From Patulibacter sp052039575 (lineage in GTDB: Bacteria > Actinomycetota > Thermoleophilia > Solirubrobacterales > Solirubrobacteraceae): a stretch of 7,617 nucleotides of DNA. The first letter of the stretch is position 1. Every line of letters begins with the position of its first letter. This document shows, in pieces, positions 6,644 to 7,617 of the stretch. Under the pieces are notes generated by a model. The model ran no database searches. It had not been told where the DNA came from and worked only from the letters and a program-made list of their open reading frames with translations. The position numbers and the translations under genes were made by a program. Where the stretch lies: assembly GCA_052039575.1 (NCBI GenBank), contig JBQGEK010000044.1, positions 1-7,617 on the forward strand, given 5' to 3'.

Positions 6644-6655
6644 TAGTCTAGGTGG
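6644..6655 (+). promoter_or_regulatory. -10-like element and Shine-Dalgarno-like AGGTGG for the IMPase-family gene
   Basis: TAGTCT (6644-6649) fits TAnnnT and overlaps the minus-strand TAGACT by five bases because both sit in the ACTAGT palindrome (6642-6647). It ends 9 nt before the ATG at 6659. I see no good -35 at the matching distance. AGGTGG (6650-6655) resembles a Shine-Dalgarno but is only 3 nt from the ATG, closer than usual, so a near-leaderless transcript is also possible. Confidence 0.33.
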
Positions 6656-6671
6656 CAGATGCCGTTGTCAC
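6645..6671 (-). promoter_or_regulatory. Candidate promoter of the helicase-nuclease gene
   Basis: Read on the minus strand, GTGACA (6671-6666; five of six bases of TTGACA) is followed after 15 bp by TAGACT (6650-6645), which fits TAnnnT. The -10 ends 9 nt before the GTG start at 6635, so the 5' leader would be only a few bases. The -35 lies inside the first codons of the divergent phosphatase gene. The 15-bp spacer is shorter than ideal. Confidence 0.4.
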
Positions 6672-7525
6672 CGCTGCCCGAGCCCGCGACCTGGATCGAA
6701 GCGTTCAATCGGGCCACGGACGAGGTGCGCGCCTACCTCGCGACGATCACGACGATCGACGATCGGCTGCGCGAGACCGGCGACCGGGGCGAAGGCGGGG
6801 ACCGCACGCTCGCGCTCGATGCCGGTGCCGAGGACCTGATCTTCGCCGAGCTCGATCGGCTGTACGACGATGGCGCGCGGTTCACCGCCTTGTCCGAGGA
6901 GCGCGGCTCGGTCGACTACGGATCGCGTGACGTGCTGCTGGTGATCGACCCGATCGACGGGTCGATGAACGCCAAGCGCGGGATGCCGTCGCACGCGGTG
7001 TCGATCGCGGTGGCGACGGGGCCGAACGTCGTCGAAGACGGCACGATGGCCGACGTGGTCTGCGGCCTGGTCGCCGACCTCGGCGTCGACGAGCGCTGGA
7101 CCGCGATCCGCGGCGAGGGTGCGTTGCTCGACGGGAAGCCGTTCGGTGCCCCCGCCGAGGAGCGGCTGACGTCGGAGGGCCTGCTCGAGCTGGTCGCGAT
7201 CGAATCGGCGCACCCGCGGCACGTGATGGCGTCGGGGGACGCGCTGCGCGAGCACGTGCACCGGCTGCGGGCGACGGGTGCGATCGCGATCGCGCTCTGC
7301 CAGGTGGCCGCCGGGCGTGTCGACGGGATGGCGTCGCTCTGGCGCTGCCGCGCCGTCGACGCCGCCGCCGGGCAGCTGATCGTCCGCGAGTCCGGGGGCG
7401 TGGTCTGCTTCGGCAACCTCGACGACCCGCTCGACTCCCCGCTCGACCTCGTTCCCCGCGAGCCGGTCGTCGCCGCCCGGACCGCCGCCGGCTTGGCGCG
7501 CGTCGCGCGCCTGCCGCACGCCTAG
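6659..7525 (+). CDS. Inositol monophosphatase/FBPase-family phosphatase
   Basis: This 288-residue protein belongs to the Mg2+-dependent, lithium-sensitive phosphatase superfamily that includes inositol monophosphatase, fructose-1,6-bisphosphatase and PAP phosphatase. Metal-site motifs are in order: GDRTLALDAGAEDLI (47-61), LSEERG (78-83, taking the place of the usual GEE), DPIDGSMNAKRGMP (97-110; D97, D100, Ser102 in place of the common Thr) and AVDAAAGQLIVRESGG (232-247, D234). The last motif has Val where classical SuhB-type enzymes have Trp before the Asp, which looks closer to archaeal-type IMPase/FBPase enzymes. The length is slightly above the usual 250-280 residues, and there is no signal peptide, so it should be cytoplasmic. 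ATG 6659 is chosen because the N-terminal helix follows at once. In actinobacteria such enzymes can serve inositol synthesis, gluconeogenesis or nucleotide recycling; no neighbour decides between these. It is a single-gene unit, divergent from the helicase, with a terminator-like hairpin 21 nt after the stop. Confidence 0.9.
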   Translation: MPLSPLPEPATWIEAFNRATDEVRAYLATITTIDDRLRETGDRGEGGDRTLALDAGAEDLIFAELDRLYDDGARFTALSEERGSVDYGSRDVLLVIDPIDGSMNAKRGMPSHAVSIAVATGPNVVEDGTMADVVCGLVADLGVDERWTAIRGEGALLDGKPFGAPAEERLTSEGLLELVAIESAHPRHVMASGDALREHVHRLRATGAIAIALCQVAAGRVDGMASLWRCRAVDAAAGQLIVRESGGVVCFGNLDDPLDSPLDLVPREPVVAARTAAGLARVARLPHA

Positions 7526-7546
7526 GGACCTTCGTCGCGGGTCGGA

Positions 7547-7570
7547 CGCTGCATGGCCCGCCGTGCAGCG
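7547..7570 (+). terminator. Strong hairpin after the IMPase-family gene
   Basis: CGCTGCATGG (7547-7556) pairs with CCGTGCAGCG (7561-7570) as a 10-bp stem with one G-U pair, closed by a four-base CCCG loop. It begins 21 nt after the TAG stop at 7523-7525. The following bases (GAAATCTG) lack a T-run, so this would be the U-less hairpin type often seen in high-GC actinobacteria. Strand is assigned from the upstream gene, but the stem is symmetric. Confidence 0.6.
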
Positions 7571-7595
7571 GAAATCTGTGCCCCGGAGCGCGGAT

Positions 7596-7617
7596 GCCGC
7601 GCCTCGCGCTGCGCGGC
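7596..7617. repeat. GC hairpin at the right edge
   Basis: GCCGCGC (7596-7602) is the reverse complement of GCGCGGC (7611-7617), leaving an 8-base loop. It ends exactly at the window edge, so the stem may extend further. It could be part of a terminator region or simply GC-rich coding sequence: an ATG at 7594 with GGAG at 7585-7588 (5-nt spacing) might open another plus-strand gene. Too little sequence remains to decide. Confidence 0.3.

Noticed and set aside
6668..7519. Minus-strand open frame opposite the IMPase-family gene
   Set aside because: Shadow frame with His/Arg-rich composition; the IMPase motifs are on the plus strand.
7526..7617. Start of another plus-strand gene (ATG 7594 after GGAG) or the end of a minus-strand gene stopping at the CTAG near 7522
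   Set aside because: Only eight codons of the first, and about 30 codons of featureless sequence in the second, are in the window. Not enough to call a gene.
1..7617. Multi-gene defence, mobile or secondary-metabolite system
   Set aside because: The genes alternate strand singly, look chromosomal and housekeeping-like, and show no transposase, integrase, terminal repeats or composition break.

Overview
The window is very GC-rich, tightly packed chromosomal DNA. It carries six protein genes in the order otsB(partial, -) / TauE-type transporter(+) / YhaM-like OB-HD nuclease(-) / PAC2-family protein(+) / UvrD-type helicase-nuclease(-) / inositol-monophosphatase-family enzyme(+). The gene set (a bacterial PAC2 protein and an actinobacterial AdnA-like helicase-nuclease) together with the GC content points to an actinobacterium. 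A deep-branching class such as Thermoleophilia is my guess; the sequence alone does not prove it. I see no tRNA, rRNA, CRISPR array, insertion sequence, prophage gene or obvious horizontally acquired block.

Layout. 1-484 (-): 5' part of trehalose-6-phosphate phosphatase, running off the left edge. 485-592: divergent intergenic region with a perfect 12-bp inverted repeat and a promoter-like element for the next gene. 593-1366 (+): eight-or-so-helix TauE/SafE permease. 1367-1397: 31-bp convergent gap. 1398-2288 (-): OB-fold plus HD-domain 3'-5' exoribonuclease-like protein. 2289-2305: only 17 bp between two divergent start codons. 2306-3286 (+): PAC2-family protein with an acidic tail. 3283-3320: exact 19-bp tandem duplication across its stop codon. 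3339-6635 (-): 1098-residue helicase/Fe-S nuclease. 6636-6658: 23-bp divergent spacer with a palindromic, shared -10-like element. 6659-7525 (+): IMPase/FBPase-family phosphatase, followed by a strong hairpin at 7547-7570. The final 90 bp hold that hairpin, a second GC hairpin and possibly the first codons of another gene.

The genes alternate strictly in strand, so there is no multi-gene operon inside the window and no sign of one integrated pathway. They look like single-gene transcription units for sugar metabolism, anion export, RNA turnover, DNA end processing and a putative protein-assembly factor. I did not find a convincing new multi-gene system. The items most worth a second look are the helicase-nuclease, whose motor motifs are degenerate while its nuclease and Fe-S motifs are intact, and the three very compact divergent promoter regions, which look built for near-leaderless transcripts.
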